A DNA stretch of 64,000 nt from Phragmites australis (Eukaryota; Streptophyta; Magnoliopsida; Poales; Poaceae), in assembly GCF_958298935.1 (NCBI RefSeq), contig NC_084941.1:18946001-19010000 (forward strand), written 5' to 3'. Within the stretch, counting starts at the first letter, position 1; the number at the start of each line of letters is the position of its first letter. Below the pieces are notes generated by a model. The model was given only the letters and a program-made list of their open reading frames with translations, had not been told where the DNA came from and made no database searches. Both the position numbers and the translations under genes were made by a program. Below, one piece after another: positions 33,562-44,007 of the stretch.

Positions 33562-35310
33562 TGTAATAGTATGTATCCTGTATTATTGACTGCCATGTCC
33601 TCGTTCTTTGGGCGTTGTAGAAAATGTAGCGAACTCGCAGCCTCATTCTAGCTAGGACTCAGAACCAACAAATAATGCATCGAATTACCAATGTTTTCTC
33701 CATATCTACTATACTACATGTGCATGGATGCTTGTTTGCAACCCAATTTCTCTTATGCTCAAGCACAAAACATATTACGGCTACAAAACAAGAGACAACG
33801 TGATACACGCTGTTCGCCAACTTCTCTCTCTGTCTCTCTATGTGAATTGCATGTCACCAATCTAGAGACATTGTTCAGAACTGTGGGGCACTATATTTGT
33901 GGTCCAATAGATGAGATTCCTTCACCATTTTACAGTGTTACATCTATGTCATTGGTTAGGCGTTGTAGAAAATGTAATCAGGGGATGGCCTAATATGCCA
34001 CATTAGACAGATGTAGTCCGTAACTGACCAAGCGTCATGGCCACTTGCTGCCATGATTACTGCTACAGTTAGGTTATATCATCAGAGAGGCTGATATATT
34101 GGCTTTAGGCCTGGGCGAAGGTTTATTAAGCTGATCCTGTGTCCCGGTTGCACAGTGGTAGCTTTTATCTCTACTTTCATAGGGGCTTTTTGGAACCTTT
34201 ATGCTCTGAAAAATAATGCAAATACTGACCATAGGCACATAGTGCCAAGGGCAAAATTTTTTTATGATCACTATAGGCAATCTCTTCCTCTTATTCTCTA
34301 AGCTTGAGTCACTCAAGTGAATTAAGCTTCCACCACATATTGTTCATAGAAGATATTTTATTTCACCAACAGTAGCTTATGCTACAAATATCTTTAACTT
34401 ATCTGGTTGTGCTACAGAAGAAGATTCTCTTTTTATAAAGAGATAAATCTTGATATACATATGCATAGATCTCTCTGCAATTGTAGAACAATGAATGTAG
34501 AAAGCTTGACGCTATGTACCACATGATCTTTTATGGTGTCAGCGGGCCCTGGCTGGTCAAGAGACCGTGGGGCTTAGTTCACTGTAAATCGAGGTCCACG
34601 TGTTAGTGACTCATTTCATTTAATATTTCGTTTTATAAACTAATATAATTTTTTGTTAGCATGTTTGTTTCAATGATTGTTGCAAAGTGAAGAGATTTGT
34701 TCAAAAGAGAAAAATTGGTTCCATTGGACCCACTTATGGATGTGTAGGGGTGGAAACTGATTTGGTGTAAAACATTCGTAACTAAGTGGGGTAGAAATGA
34801 TCTTGAAAACTTGATGAATGTTCCATAAGACATGCTTTATTTATCGACTAGTTCAATTTCTTGTCTTATTTAATCCTAGTTGGTTGTAATAGTACGTACC
34901 CTGCTTTATTGAGTGCCATGTCCTCATTGTTTGGGAGTTGTAGAAATGTAGCGGACTCGCAGCCCCATTCTATTTAGGACTCAGAAACCAACAAATAATG
35001 CATAGAATCATCAATGTTTTATCTATATCTACTATAATACATATGCATGGATGCATTCTTGCAACCCAATTTCTCTTATGCTCAAGCACAAAACATATTA
35101 CGGCTGCGAAACAAGAGACAACGTGATACACGTTGTTCGCCAACTTCTCTCTCTCTCCAACGTGATACACGCTGTTCGCCAACTTCTCTCTCTGTCTCTC
35201 TCTGAATTGCATGTCACCAATCAAGAGACATTGTTCAGAACAGTGGGGGTACTATATTTGTGGTCCAATAGATAAGATTCCTTCACCATTTCACAGTGTT
35301 ACATCTATGT
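33562..35310. repeat. Direct repeat upstream of lectin gene 1
   Basis: About 390 bp at 33,562-33,949 recur at 34,885-35,310 in the same orientation, diverged by some 10%. The second copy carries a further small duplication (caacgtgatacacg and ctctctctct, near 35,120-35,200). The same pair is in the second lectin block at 49,428-51,176. The sequence between (33,950-34,884) and after it (35,311-35,910) holds no gene I can support. It is AT-rich promoter-side DNA. Confidence 0.85.
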
Positions 35311-35915
35311 AAAGTCTGGATGTTGTTACCGGAGCTTTCTTGCCCATTTCTGTTTCCTGATTAAACATGCTTTATTTATCAATCGATTAGTTCAATTTCC
35401 TGTGAATGTCATTGGTTAGGCGTTGTAGAAAATGTAGCAGGCACTCAAGTTAGCACCGTTTTTGCTGGGACTCTTTCATAGCTACAAATAGAGATATTGT
35501 GCCGTTGTCTGTCCCTATCTACCATAGTATATAGGCATGAATGGATAATGGTGTTTGTGTGTTTGTACACAGAGGCACATTGTGGGTCACGTTTTGTTTT
35601 TGCCCAAGATACTTAGGACCAATGTTTGTTTCAGATTTGGTATTTACATGTCATCTAGTTTTTTCAAGTGTAAACCACTTTTGATGTAGACATTTTGCTC
35701 AACACAAGCTCCTAATGAATTGTGCTATGACAGGAGACAAAATAACGCGCATGGTGAGCACCGGAAAGAAAAATAATTGGGACATAACTGCAGATAAGAA
35801 GCAAGATGTGTGCGCTGTACATGTTTGATTTCAGTTTCTGGCTGCATGCACGCATATCAGGAGCATCCAATGTGCCACCTGGAAATCTAGCCAGCTCTTT
35901 TGACCGGCCTGAACT

Positions 35916-35922
35916 TATATAA
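35916..35922 (+). promoter_or_regulatory. TATA box of lectin gene 1
   Basis: TATATAA lies 72 bp before the start codon, with a likely transcription start about 30 bp on. A W-box core (ttgac) sits 16-20 bp upstream at 35,900. Both are identical in copy 2. Confidence 0.75.
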
Positions 35923-35993
35923 GGGACCTCACGGCTAGGGATCTTATCTCCTGCTAGTCCACCCATCCAGCCGAATACTACCCAACAGAGCGT

Positions 35994-36674
35994 ATGACAA
36001 TGTTCACCGCAGCGAGAGCTTCGAACCTGCTGGGCACTATGACCGCCCTCGCCTGTGTAATGGTGGCCGCGCGTGCGCAGCGTTGCGGCAAGCAGGCCGG
36101 CGGCGTGATATGCCCAAATAACCTCTGCTGCAGCCAGTACGGGTATTGCGGTCTTGGCAGCAACTACTGCGGCGCCGGCTGCCAAAGCGGTGCTTGCTGC
36201 CCTAGCCTTCGGTGCGGCAGCCAAGCCGGCGGTGCAACTTGTCCCAACAACCAATGCTGCAGTCAATACGGTTATTGCGGCTTCGGTCAAGAATTCTGCG
36301 GTGACGGCTGCCAAAGTGGAGCTTGCCGCGCCAACAGAAAGTGCGGAAGCTTGGCCGGCGGCCAAGTATGCCCCGACAACCTCTGTTGCAGCCAGTACGG
36401 GTATTGCGGCCTCGGCTCAGAGTTCTGCGGTGATGGCTGCCAGAGCGGTGCCTGTTGCACCAAGCGCTGCGGCAGGCAGGCTGGTGGCGCCATTTGCCCC
36501 AACGACTACTGTTGCAGTCGGGACGGATATTGCGGCCTCGGCGGCGATTACTGCGGCGCCGGCTGCCAAAGCGGCCACTGTCATGGTCATGGCGTCGGCG
36601 AAACGACCATTGCCGTGGAGGAGCTCTTCAACAAGACTACTTCAGTTGAAACCAATACAACTTTAGCGCAGTAG
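35994..36674 (+). CDS. Four-hevein-domain chitin-binding lectin, copy 1 (wheat germ agglutinin-like)
   Basis: A single exon of 226 codons. Residues 1-28 form a signal peptide ending ARA, and the mature protein starts QRCG. Four hevein domains follow (about 29-68, 74-111, 117-154, 159-196), each with the eight-cysteine pattern. Family knowledge: such lectins bind chitin and GlcNAc and act in defence or storage, in the vacuole. Sugar-contact residues (Ser plus three aromatics) are intact in domain 1 (S47, Y49, Y51, Y58). Domains 2 and 3 have Phe at the third aromatic. Domain 4 has Asp177 in place of the first. Extra cysteines are at 69 and 155. The tail, 197-226, begins HGHG and has two N-glycosylation sites (N213, N221). 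It resembles the vacuolar-sorting propeptide of grass lectins but is longer. I chose the first Met; Met3 is also possible. Confidence 0.95.
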   Translation: MTMFTAARASNLLGTMTALACVMVAARAQRCGKQAGGVICPNNLCCSQYGYCGLGSNYCGAGCQSGACCPSLRCGSQAGGATCPNNQCCSQYGYCGFGQEFCGDGCQSGACRANRKCGSLAGGQVCPDNLCCSQYGYCGLGSEFCGDGCQSGACCTKRCGRQAGGAICPNDYCCSRDGYCGLGGDYCGAGCQSGHCHGHGVGETTIAVEELFNKTTSVETNTTLAQ

Positions 36675-36878
36675 TCCGACATCTGCCACGACGAATGCAT
36701 GGTGCGCATTCAGTGTGCCTCCAATAAACTCAAGCGCTATGATACTATGTAATTGGTGCTAGCTCCTGCGAGGTGATCATCGTCGATGTACGAGTTTGTA
36801 CTTTGTACTGCTAAGCGATATGCATGGATTTTCGGGAGCCGATATGTCCATGCATATATATCAGCTATGATGCATATG

Positions 36879-36884
36879 AATAAA
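36879..36884 (+). terminator. Poly(A) signal of lectin gene 1
   Basis: AATAAA lies 205 bp after the stop codon, followed by a GT-rich stretch (ccttgtgtcctttgtagtg), as expected for a plant 3' end. Confidence 0.65.
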
Positions 36885-36965
36885 GTCCTTGTGTCCTTTG
36901 TAGTGCACTTGCTCGCATAAGGTGCGAACACGATAATGCAAGCCTACGCACACCCGTATGGTACT

Positions 36966-38190
36966 AAGGGCTCCTTTGGTTTACAGAAGAAGTGGAGGAA
37001 AATGTAGGAATAGCAGTCCTATAGGATTAGTCACTGCTCATCCCTTTGGTTCACTGGATTGAGGCAAAAGAATATCACAGGAATGTTTCTTTTGCCTACG
37101 ATGTAGAAGGAAAACCACAGGAAAACTAACGTCCGCTAGACCTTTTTTGTTTTCGTTCCTGCGCGTAGGATGGAGGTAAAACACGCTGTGTGACTTGCCA
37201 ACCAACACATATGGCGCTGCTGCTACACCGTCGAAGAGCCGTCCTTGGCAACGCTGCTGCCGAAGAGCCGTCCTTGCCTCTGTTCCCCCGACAACTGCGT
37301 CGCCCTAGTCGACGATGCAGAAACTCATCTCGTTCCTGCCTTCTTACATCAATGCCCCACCGTTTATTGCTAGGAATCTGAATTAAAAGATGTGTAGTAA
37401 GTGAGAGAGAAAGGCCAGATCGGTTGGGACCATTGCCTGGCCCAGCTACATATCAATGAATTGTAAGCGGAAATGCTCACATTTCGATACATCGAAAGAA
37501 CGGCCTGCTCAGCTCACAGTATTATTGGATCGATACAAAAATATTTTCGCATCTCCAATGGTTGAGGCGTTCAAATTTAATGTTTTAGATGTTATAAAAA
37601 ATTATTATCATAGTTATTTCCGTACATTGCATCCCAGGAATCTCTTACGTATAGATCCAGACCCAAAAATATTATCCATTCGAGTTAATTCCTATATATC
37701 TCCAATGTTTCAGACGTTCAAATTTAATATTTTAGACGTTATGAAAATTTGTTGCAGAAGTTCTGCGAGAATGTTGCATCCTGAAATTTCTTATGTACAG
37801 ATTTGAACCCGAAAAATTATCCATTCGAATTAATTCCTATATTTTTCGTATCTTCAATGTTTTAGACGTTCAAATTTAATATTTCAGATGTTATGGAATT
37901 TTGTACTTGCAGAAGTTATTTTCGTACGTTGCATCTCGAAATATAGGAATTAACTTAAATGGATAATTTTTTAATGTCCGGATCTATGTGCTTTTGTGGT
38001 GCAATTTTTTTATGTTGCGAACATTGATTTCAAATATTGTAGACATTAGTCTTCGATTTGCAACAAGCAGTTGCAACTTCCGATATATCGGACGTCCGAG
38101 TGCTAGCTTTGTAAGAATTGTAAAGCAGACATCTCACGTATTCATGTAAATTTTCCTGTGTTTTTTCCTACAACCCAAACCAACCCGATT
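36966..38190. repeat. Possible non-autonomous DNA element, copy 1
   Basis: The left side reads gggctcctttggtttacag and the right side ends with ctacaacccaaaccaaccc. These are only loosely inverted (tttggttt against aaaccaa). The ggctcctttggtt start is common in grass hAT- or PIF-type miniature elements. Target duplications were not resolved. The interior holds the tandem array at 37,551-37,980 and no gene. Confidence 0.3.
37551..37980. repeat. ~150-bp tandem repeat ending in an inverted copy, 3' of lectin gene 1
   Basis: Unit starts are at 37,551, 37,698 and 37,850 (atctccaatg variants), giving periods of 147 and 152. Each unit holds gacgttcaaatttaatattt. The end, 37,940-37,975 (ggaattaacttaaatggata), is the reverse complement of the unit's own tatccattcgaattaattcc, so a hairpin can form. 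It is repeated in block 2 at 53,417-53,846. Confidence 0.85.
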
Positions 38191-38668
38191 TTTTCCTGGT
38201 TAAGCACACAATGACCAGAATTCTTGAATTAGGGAATGACATAAAATTCTAATCCTAAGCAGAACGCTAATAGCATGCAGCGTCCAGCCGATCCCTTTGG
38301 ACTCGGCAGCATCCCATCGCCGTCCCTTTAACTAGTCCAGAAATACTTTCTTCTCCCTACGTTCATTTCTCTCGTGGCATTGTCTATCATAGTCCCTGTC
38401 ATAGCGCTGTTCATCTTGATTAATTAACATCTCGCTGCGATTAGATGATTAGCGATATGAACTATAAGAAGTCGATGCCGCCATTCATTTCATCCCCTAA
38501 TTTCTTGATCAACCAGATCTAAAGAGGAACAATTAATTAGTTTGATGCGCAGGTTTAATTCTGAGAGCATGACGACACCTTTGTAGTTAGATTTAACAGC
38601 ATTGAATAAAAATCAGTAAATACTGCAGCGGCCACACCATGATAAGGACAAACAACAGCAAGAAATCT

Positions 38669-38935
38669 GCAATAGTATTGTAGCTATGTTAAATATCAGA
38701 GGTTACACGCTCCGGCAAATACTTAAGTGTAATAATGTATGGATATTTAGATAAGTACGTAATGTATGCATAACTATATTGTATGATTGATTTGAGTTAA
38801 ATTCAAGTTTCTGGATGTATATCTGTGTTCTTGAAGTACTCCTGTTTTGTTATGTTGAATGAGATCTGTTGAAGTACTCTCTGTTTGCATGCATGCCTCT
38901 TACCTGAAATTCGATTTTTTCTTGTAAAAGTCAAT
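38669..38935. other. AT-rich spacer between lectin block 1 and the second CACTA module
   Basis: No gene, repeat or terminus recognised. A small direct repeat (tgaagtactc) occurs at 38,834 and 38,872. Confidence 0.5.
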
Positions 38936-39125
38936 AGTGACGGGTCTTAGTTTTTACCCGTCACTAATATTAAATCATTACTGACGGGTGTCCTTATAAC
39001 CCGTCACTAAATGTAGCCTTGGAGGTTCACTACCGGAGCCACTCATTACCGACGGGTTGTGATGAGACCAGTCACTAGTGGAACACTCATTAGTAATGGG
39101 TGTCCTTATCACCTGTCACTAATGA
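38936..39125. repeat. Left palindromic repeats of the second CACTA module (tagtgacgggt type)
   Basis: The first unit is a perfect palindrome, agtgacgggt (38,936-38,945) against acccgtcact (38,956-38,965), with a 10-base loop. Three more related pairs follow to 39,125. The same motif array occurs at 43,131-43,342 on the far side of the Tnp2 gene. This is the pattern of CACTA subterminal repeats, but no CACTA end was identified. Confidence 0.78.
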
Positions 39126-39452
39126 GTGATGTTTACTGTTATTTTCTTCACCGAGCAGCATGATCAGACAGTGTCTGTCTGCCATGGCTGCTCGGTAAAA
39201 GGGCGATTTTTTTGGCTATAATGTTGAGACCAAATCAAATCTCGGTAATTTGAAGTTGGTGTCTATCCCTGGCCTTTGAAGGTTTTCCTCCCCTCCCTCC
39301 CCTTCTCCTCTTGCTCATATATGCATGGTGGATTCTAGGGTTTGAGTTGGAATCAACAATTTTGCTCCTTCTCCCATATCTTGATATATGTGGATTGTCC
39401 CCCTTAGTGTACATGCATGCATAACCTACGTCTCCCGTTCGGGAGTGTTTGA

Positions 39453-39488
39453 TTATAAATATGACTTGATAACTCGTCATATTTATAA
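39453..39488. repeat. Short perfect hairpin
   Basis: The arms ttataaatatgac (39,453-39,465) and gtcatatttataa (39,476-39,488) are exact reverse complements around a 10-base loop. It lies just upstream of the larger hairpin at 39,525. A smaller one (ctcccgttcgggag) is at 39,432-39,445. Confidence 0.85.
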
Positions 39489-39524
39489 GAAGATGCTCCT
39501 GAATTGTCCACATACTTTGGATAG

Positions 39525-39734
39525 TTCGAGGATATGTGGCCCAAGTAGTAGGTTTCTGTGCTCTTGTATGGTTCTAGAGAGAATTTCGGTGGTGTCTCCG
39601 TGTTGTTCTCCGGATACACACCCTCTCGACTCGTTGTCGAGACGTGTATTTGGAGAACAGTAGGGAGGTGCTGCCGAAATTTTCTCCAGAACCGTACAAG
39701 AGCATGGAACCAACTTGGGCCACATATCCTCGAA
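39525..39734. repeat. 210-bp imperfect inverted repeat upstream of Tnp2
   Basis: The left arm starts ttcgaggatatgtggcccaag and the right arm ends cttgggccacatatcctcgaa. The inner parts match with some bulges down to a tight centre (tctcgac and gtcgaga, near 39,620-39,645). Transcribed, it would fold into a long hairpin. Open frames on both strands here are by-products of the symmetry. The rest of 39,126-39,941 has no gene and is the Tnp2 5' leader. Confidence 0.85.
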
Positions 39735-39941
39735 TGGGATTAGGACCTATCTTTGCCCATTAAAAATTAGCTAGGATCCTTCGCCATAGATAATATGTAT
39801 CATGCTTGGAAGTTAATTGTTGGCTTTAATATCACTAGAACTCACGTACACACTTAATTTAGTTAAATTGAGTTAGAATTTTTACACTTATCCTACCTTC
39901 TCTGTCGTTTCTATTTAGAATTAATTTTTTTCAGTTTGTAG

Positions 39942-42900
39942 ATGGTGGATCGAAGTTAGATGTACCTTGATGGCTGTACTTGTAACGAGTACATAAGTGG
40001 GGTAAAGTCTTTCTTGATTGTCGCGGTGGCGGATATGGAAGGTCGGGGTAAAACAGCAATGTGGTGTCCATGCTGTGATTGCAAGAATGAGAAAAAGTTC
40101 CCAAAACCTGACAATGTGTAGGATCAGTTGTTAAGGCGTGGATTCAAAGAGAGATATCATGTTTGGAACAAACATGACGAGGAAGGCCTTAATGAAGGAG
40201 AAATAGATCAGGTCCTCCCGGGCGGCGATACGGATCAAGGACTCCCACCAGGCAGTGATATGGTTGATTATCTCAGAGACGCAAACATATTAGGATTCAA
40301 TGATGACTACGTGGATTTTGTGGAGAATGTGGATCAAATGGTGTGTGATGTTGAGGGGCACGACGAGTATACTGATGGTAAGTTGCCAAATCAAAAGAAC
40401 TCATGCGATACTCGAAGACACCATTTTATCCTAGCTGTAACGAGAAATACATGTTGTTGTTTGCGGTGCTTACGCTTCTACAATTGAAGGCAACCCATCG
40501 TTGGTCTGATAGGAGTTTCAAAGTATTGTTGCATCTGCTAAAGGACATGCTACCAGGGGGGAACAAGGTGCCCAAGACTCAACGCGAAGAAGATAATTGT
40601 ACTTTGGGATTGGAGGTTGAAAAAATACATGCATGTAAGGATGATTGTGTCCTATTTCGTGGAGAGTATGCAAACCTAGATAAATATCCTATTTGTGAAA
40701 CCCATCGATACAAGTGTAGAAATGATGGTGGCGCCGTGGAGGAAGGCAGCAAGAGAAAAGGGCCTCCTAGAAAGGTGATGTGGTATTTCCTTGTAATTCC
40801 CCTTTTGAAGCATTTGTTCCAGAACAAAACAGAGTCCCAATTATTGTGGTGGCACAAGGAGGGTCGTATGAATGACGCAATGATACGGCACCCCACAGAT
40901 TCAGCTCAGTGGCGAACCATTGATTCCACATTTGGGTGGTTCGCTGAAGAATTAAGAAATATTAGGTTTGTTATGAGCTCATATGGCATGAATCCATTCG
41001 GTAACATGAGTACCTCACATAGCACCTGGCCTATTGTACTGGCTATCTACAATCTTCCACCTTGGCTTTGTAAAAAGAAAAAATACATTATGTTGTCGAC
41101 CTTAATTCCTTGTTTGAGACAACCTGGCAATGACATCGATGTGTACCTTAGGCCTTTGGTGGATGATCTTAAAGCACTCTAGTCTAAAGGCATTGAGGTT
41201 TGAGATCAGTACAAGCGAGAATACTTCACCCTACATACCATGTTGTTCATCACCATCAATAATCTGCCAGCACTTTGTAACTTGTTAGGGCAGAGTAAAA
41301 GAAAAGGTGAAGCTTGCTCCCAATGTTTAGATGACACTGAGAGTATGTGGTTGAACGAGTCAAAGAAAATAGTGTACATGCGGCATCGACGTTTCCTTCC
41401 AAGGAACCACCGGTACCGGAAAATGAAGTCTCAGTTTGACGACACAAGGGAGAAAGCGTCACCTCCAAGGCATTTTAGCGGGCAAGATGTCTATGATAAG
41501 GTTAAGGATATCAATGTTGTCCTTGGTAAGTGAAAATGATCCTCCGTGAGTGATGAAAATGGAATGTGGAACAAGAAATCAATTCTCTGGGAGCTTGATT
41601 ATTGGAAATACTTAGATATTTGTCACTGTATTTACCTCAAGGATGTAGATAAGAACATCTATGATAGTCTCCTCGGTACAATGCTCAACATGAAGGGGAA
41701 AGCAAAAGATCATGAAAATGTATGAGCTGACCTTGAAGAAATGGGCTTAAGGCCGGAGCTTCATGTCAAGGATACGGATAAAGGGAAACTCCTAGCCCCA
41801 TCTTGCATCACCCAATCCAAGATGGAGAATTTTTTTTTTTGCAAGTTCTTGCATGGTGTGAAAGTTACCTCCGATTACTCGTCCAACATTAGAAGACTTG
41901 TTTTAGTGAAAGAGCTGAAAATAGTTTCTAGCATGAAAACTCATGATTGCCATGTGATGTTGATGCAGTTGATTGCGGTTGGAATTAGAAACATATTACC
42001 AATTGGTGTTCGAGAGGCTATCATGAGCCTATGCTTGTTTTTCAATGCAATTTGCAGAAGGTAATCGATCCGGAAGTGCTAGGCAAGCTAAAAAAAGACA
42101 CTTCGAGACTCTATGTCTTCTTGAGATGTATTTTGTACCATCCTTTTTCGATATCATGGTCCATCTCACAGCTCACCTTGTGAAGGAGATTTATTTTCTT
42201 GGCCCTATGTTCTTGCATCAGATGTATCCATATGAGCGATTCATGGGCGTTCTCAAGTCATATGTAAGGAATCGAGCTTTACCTGAGGGGTGTATCGCGC
42301 AGGGTTACTCTACTGAGGAGGTAGTGGAGTGGTGTGTTAATTACATGGACCCAGATAACCTAATTGGTGTGCCTCATTCTCACCACGAGGGTAAGCTCGC
42401 AGGGCAAGGAATTCTGTGGAAACATGCAATTACTCCTGAGCCGAAGGCATACGACCAAGCTCATTTTCTTGTGTTGCAACAAATGAGCAAAGTGTCCCCA
42501 TATATCGACGAGCACAAGCAGTTGCTTCTTCAAGAGAATCCAGGGCGGACCGGAGCTTGGCTTGCGAAGCAACATATGCAAAGGTTCAACACTTGGTTTC
42601 GAGATCGAATCAATCAATCGAGTACTCCTACAAGTGATTTGATCAAGAAACTAGCAGCATGCCCTATATACACAATTACAACATATTAAGGGTACGATAT
42701 AAATGGTTACACATTTTACACGGTTGCCCAAGATCAGAAAAGCACATACCAGAACAACGGTGTCCGTATAGATGCTTATGATAACAACATGCATAGGAGC
42801 ACACACTACAGTCAGATAGAGGCCATATGGGAACTGGATTACATGGGATTCAAGGTACCCCTGCTTCGTTGCTGTTGGGTACACGGGACAAATGGTGTTA

Positions 42901-43080
42901 CAAAAGACAAGTATGGATTCACTAGCGTAAATCTCAAACTTGTCGAATATAAGGACGAACCTTTCGTACTCTCTAAACAAGTTGCCCAGGTGTAATATTT
43001 GTGATATTCAGTTAAGTCTGAATTTCAATGTAACCTCAAATTTGTGATACGTTTGCAAGAGGAGACGACTGCCAAATCCA
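39942..43080 (+). pseudogene. CACTA Tnp2 transposase (most complete copy)
   Basis: This decayed En/Spm-type transposase would cut and join the element's ends. The order is intact. The N-terminal transposase-associated domain starts MVDRS at 39,942, followed by a stop. It includes DGCTCNEYISGVKSF and CPCCDCKNEKKF. An acidic linker leads to the Tnp2 core (40,403-41,182: LLKDMLPGGNKVPKTQ, KVMWYFLVIPLLKHLFQN, WWHKEGR, RNIRFVMSSYGMNPFG). The core continues at 41,240-41,533 and 41,560-42,060. A DUF4218-like part is open at 42,045-42,689 (LHQMYPYERFMGVLKSYVRN), and a DUF4216-like tail runs at 42,690-42,995. Breaks include stops at about 39,957, 40,119, 41,180, 41,532, 41,723 and 42,686 and a frameshift near 40,405. 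The last ~80 codons are degraded after KQVAQV. Confidence 0.9.
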
Positions 43081-43130
43081 AACTTTGCTTCAGGTAGCCA
43101 GTATACAGGTAACTCCCTTAGAGGGATGCG

Positions 43131-43342
43131 GTCATTAGTGACGGGTGATAAAGTCATGCGTTAGTAAACATATCATTAGTGACAGGTGAATTTAACACTC
43201 GTTACTAATTAACAAGTCCCAGTGACTGGGTGGCAAATCCACCTGTCAATGTGACCCGATCATTAGTGACGGGTGGTAAGTTCACCCGTCACTGTGATCC
43301 GAACATTAGTGATGGGTGTTAAATTTACCCGTCACTAATGAT
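43131..43342. repeat. Right palindromic repeats of the second CACTA module
   Basis: Four alternating pairs of tagtgacgggt and acccgtcact variants occur. The clearest are at 43,262-43,292 and 43,303-43,339. The motif equals that at 38,936-39,125, with Tnp2 in between. Confidence 0.78.
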
Positions 43343-43347
43343 ATGTT

Positions 43348-43354
43348 TATAAAT
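43348..43354 (+). promoter_or_regulatory. TATA box after the right palindromic repeats
   Basis: TATAAAT lies directly after the last palindrome and before a C-rich leader (43,370-43,480). The order is the same as at 30,903: repeats, TATA, GC-rich leader. Confidence 0.55.
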
Positions 43355-43481
43355 TGGCCCGTGAACTCTAGCCTCCAATTTTTCCTATGTCCCGCCACGC
43401 CCACCGCCCATTCCTCCGATTTACACATCCTCCTTGACGCCGCCGCACCCACCGCCCTGCTCCTCTAATCTAGCACCGTCT

Positions 43482-43924
43482 ATGGCTGCCAACGACAAGG
43501 TCCTGGCATCGTCATCCTCGGTGCCAGCCCTCGACAATGACTACATCGATTGAGACCTGTTGATGGTAGAGGCGGAGGAGGAGGATGAGAAGGAGAAAGC
43601 GATTGCCAATGATGAGGTGATCACGCCGTCCATGAGGCGGAACTCATTAGCGCAGCTAAGGAAACGGTGAACTCCATCGTCAGTGATGAGGCCATCCCAC
43701 ACCTCTTGGTGGAGGAGGTGGACATGGGCGGCGACTCTGACACCGACGACGGTGAGGAGGAGGAGGAGGATGAGGAGATGAGTGGCGACTCCGACACCGA
43801 CGATGACAACGAGGAGGAGGAGGAGATTGGCGGCGACTCCGATATGACCGACGACGATGAAGAGGAGGAGGAGGAGATGGCCATCGCCAGTGGTGACTCC
43901 AACGATGACACTAATGAATCATAA
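43482..43924 (+). pseudogene. Acidic protein gene, broken, unknown function
   Basis: A start codon at 43,482 (MAANDKVLASSSSVPALDND) is soon followed by a stop at 43,551 and a frame change. An open stretch at 43,667-43,921 then encodes 85 residues dominated by Asp and Glu, with three repeats of GGDSD..DD followed by runs of Glu. I do not recognise the protein. Low complexity and the acidic charge suggest a disordered, perhaps nuclear, protein. It lies behind a TATA box next to CACTA-like repeats, so it may be a passenger or accessory gene of the element. The opposite strand is also open (Ser-rich) only because of the repeat composition. Confidence 0.45.
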
Positions 43925-44007
43925 ACTTACCTAGGTTTATGGTGGTAATTCAAATTTAGCAATTTGGATGTAGCACCCTTCTTTCATAGTCCGGATGGGT
44001 ATTTTTT

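Larger units (their letters stand above)
33494..38668. repeat. Lectin block, copy 1 (5.2-kb duplicated segment)
   Basis: It pairs with 49,360-54,535 at a constant offset of 15,866. Differences cluster at the edges. There are 5 in the first 242 bp. None was seen from 33,736 to 37,764. Roughly 25-30 lie in the last ~900 bp, including small indels. It contains the upstream region, the lectin gene and about 2 kb downstream. Confidence 0.95.

Noticed and set aside
33691..33993. 100-codon frame in both lectin blocks (also 49,557-49,859)
   Set aside because: Part of the duplicated AT-rich upstream repeat. Its relative at 35,051 has a different reading, so the frame is not conserved as protein.
35712..36365. 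217-codon open frame on the strand opposite lectin gene 1 (also 51,578-52,231)
   Set aside because: Ala-rich and without domains. It mirrors the GC-rich, cysteine-rich repeats of the lectin, and its tail runs through the lectin promoter.
36154..36666. 170-codon frame on the same strand, shifted relative to the lectin (also 52,020-52,532)
   Set aside because: Low-complexity Ala/Val/Ser product of the repeated hevein codons read out of frame. It has no start context or family match. The hevein frame explains the conservation.
43621..43911. Ser-rich minus-strand frame opposite the acidic ORF
   Set aside because: Reverse reading of GAG/GAC repeats gives Ser and Leu runs. There is no independent support.
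38936..43924. A complete CACTA transposon with defined ends
   Set aside because: Subterminal-type palindromes flank Tnp2, but I found no CACTA...TAGTG termini or 3-bp target duplication, so only the module is reported.
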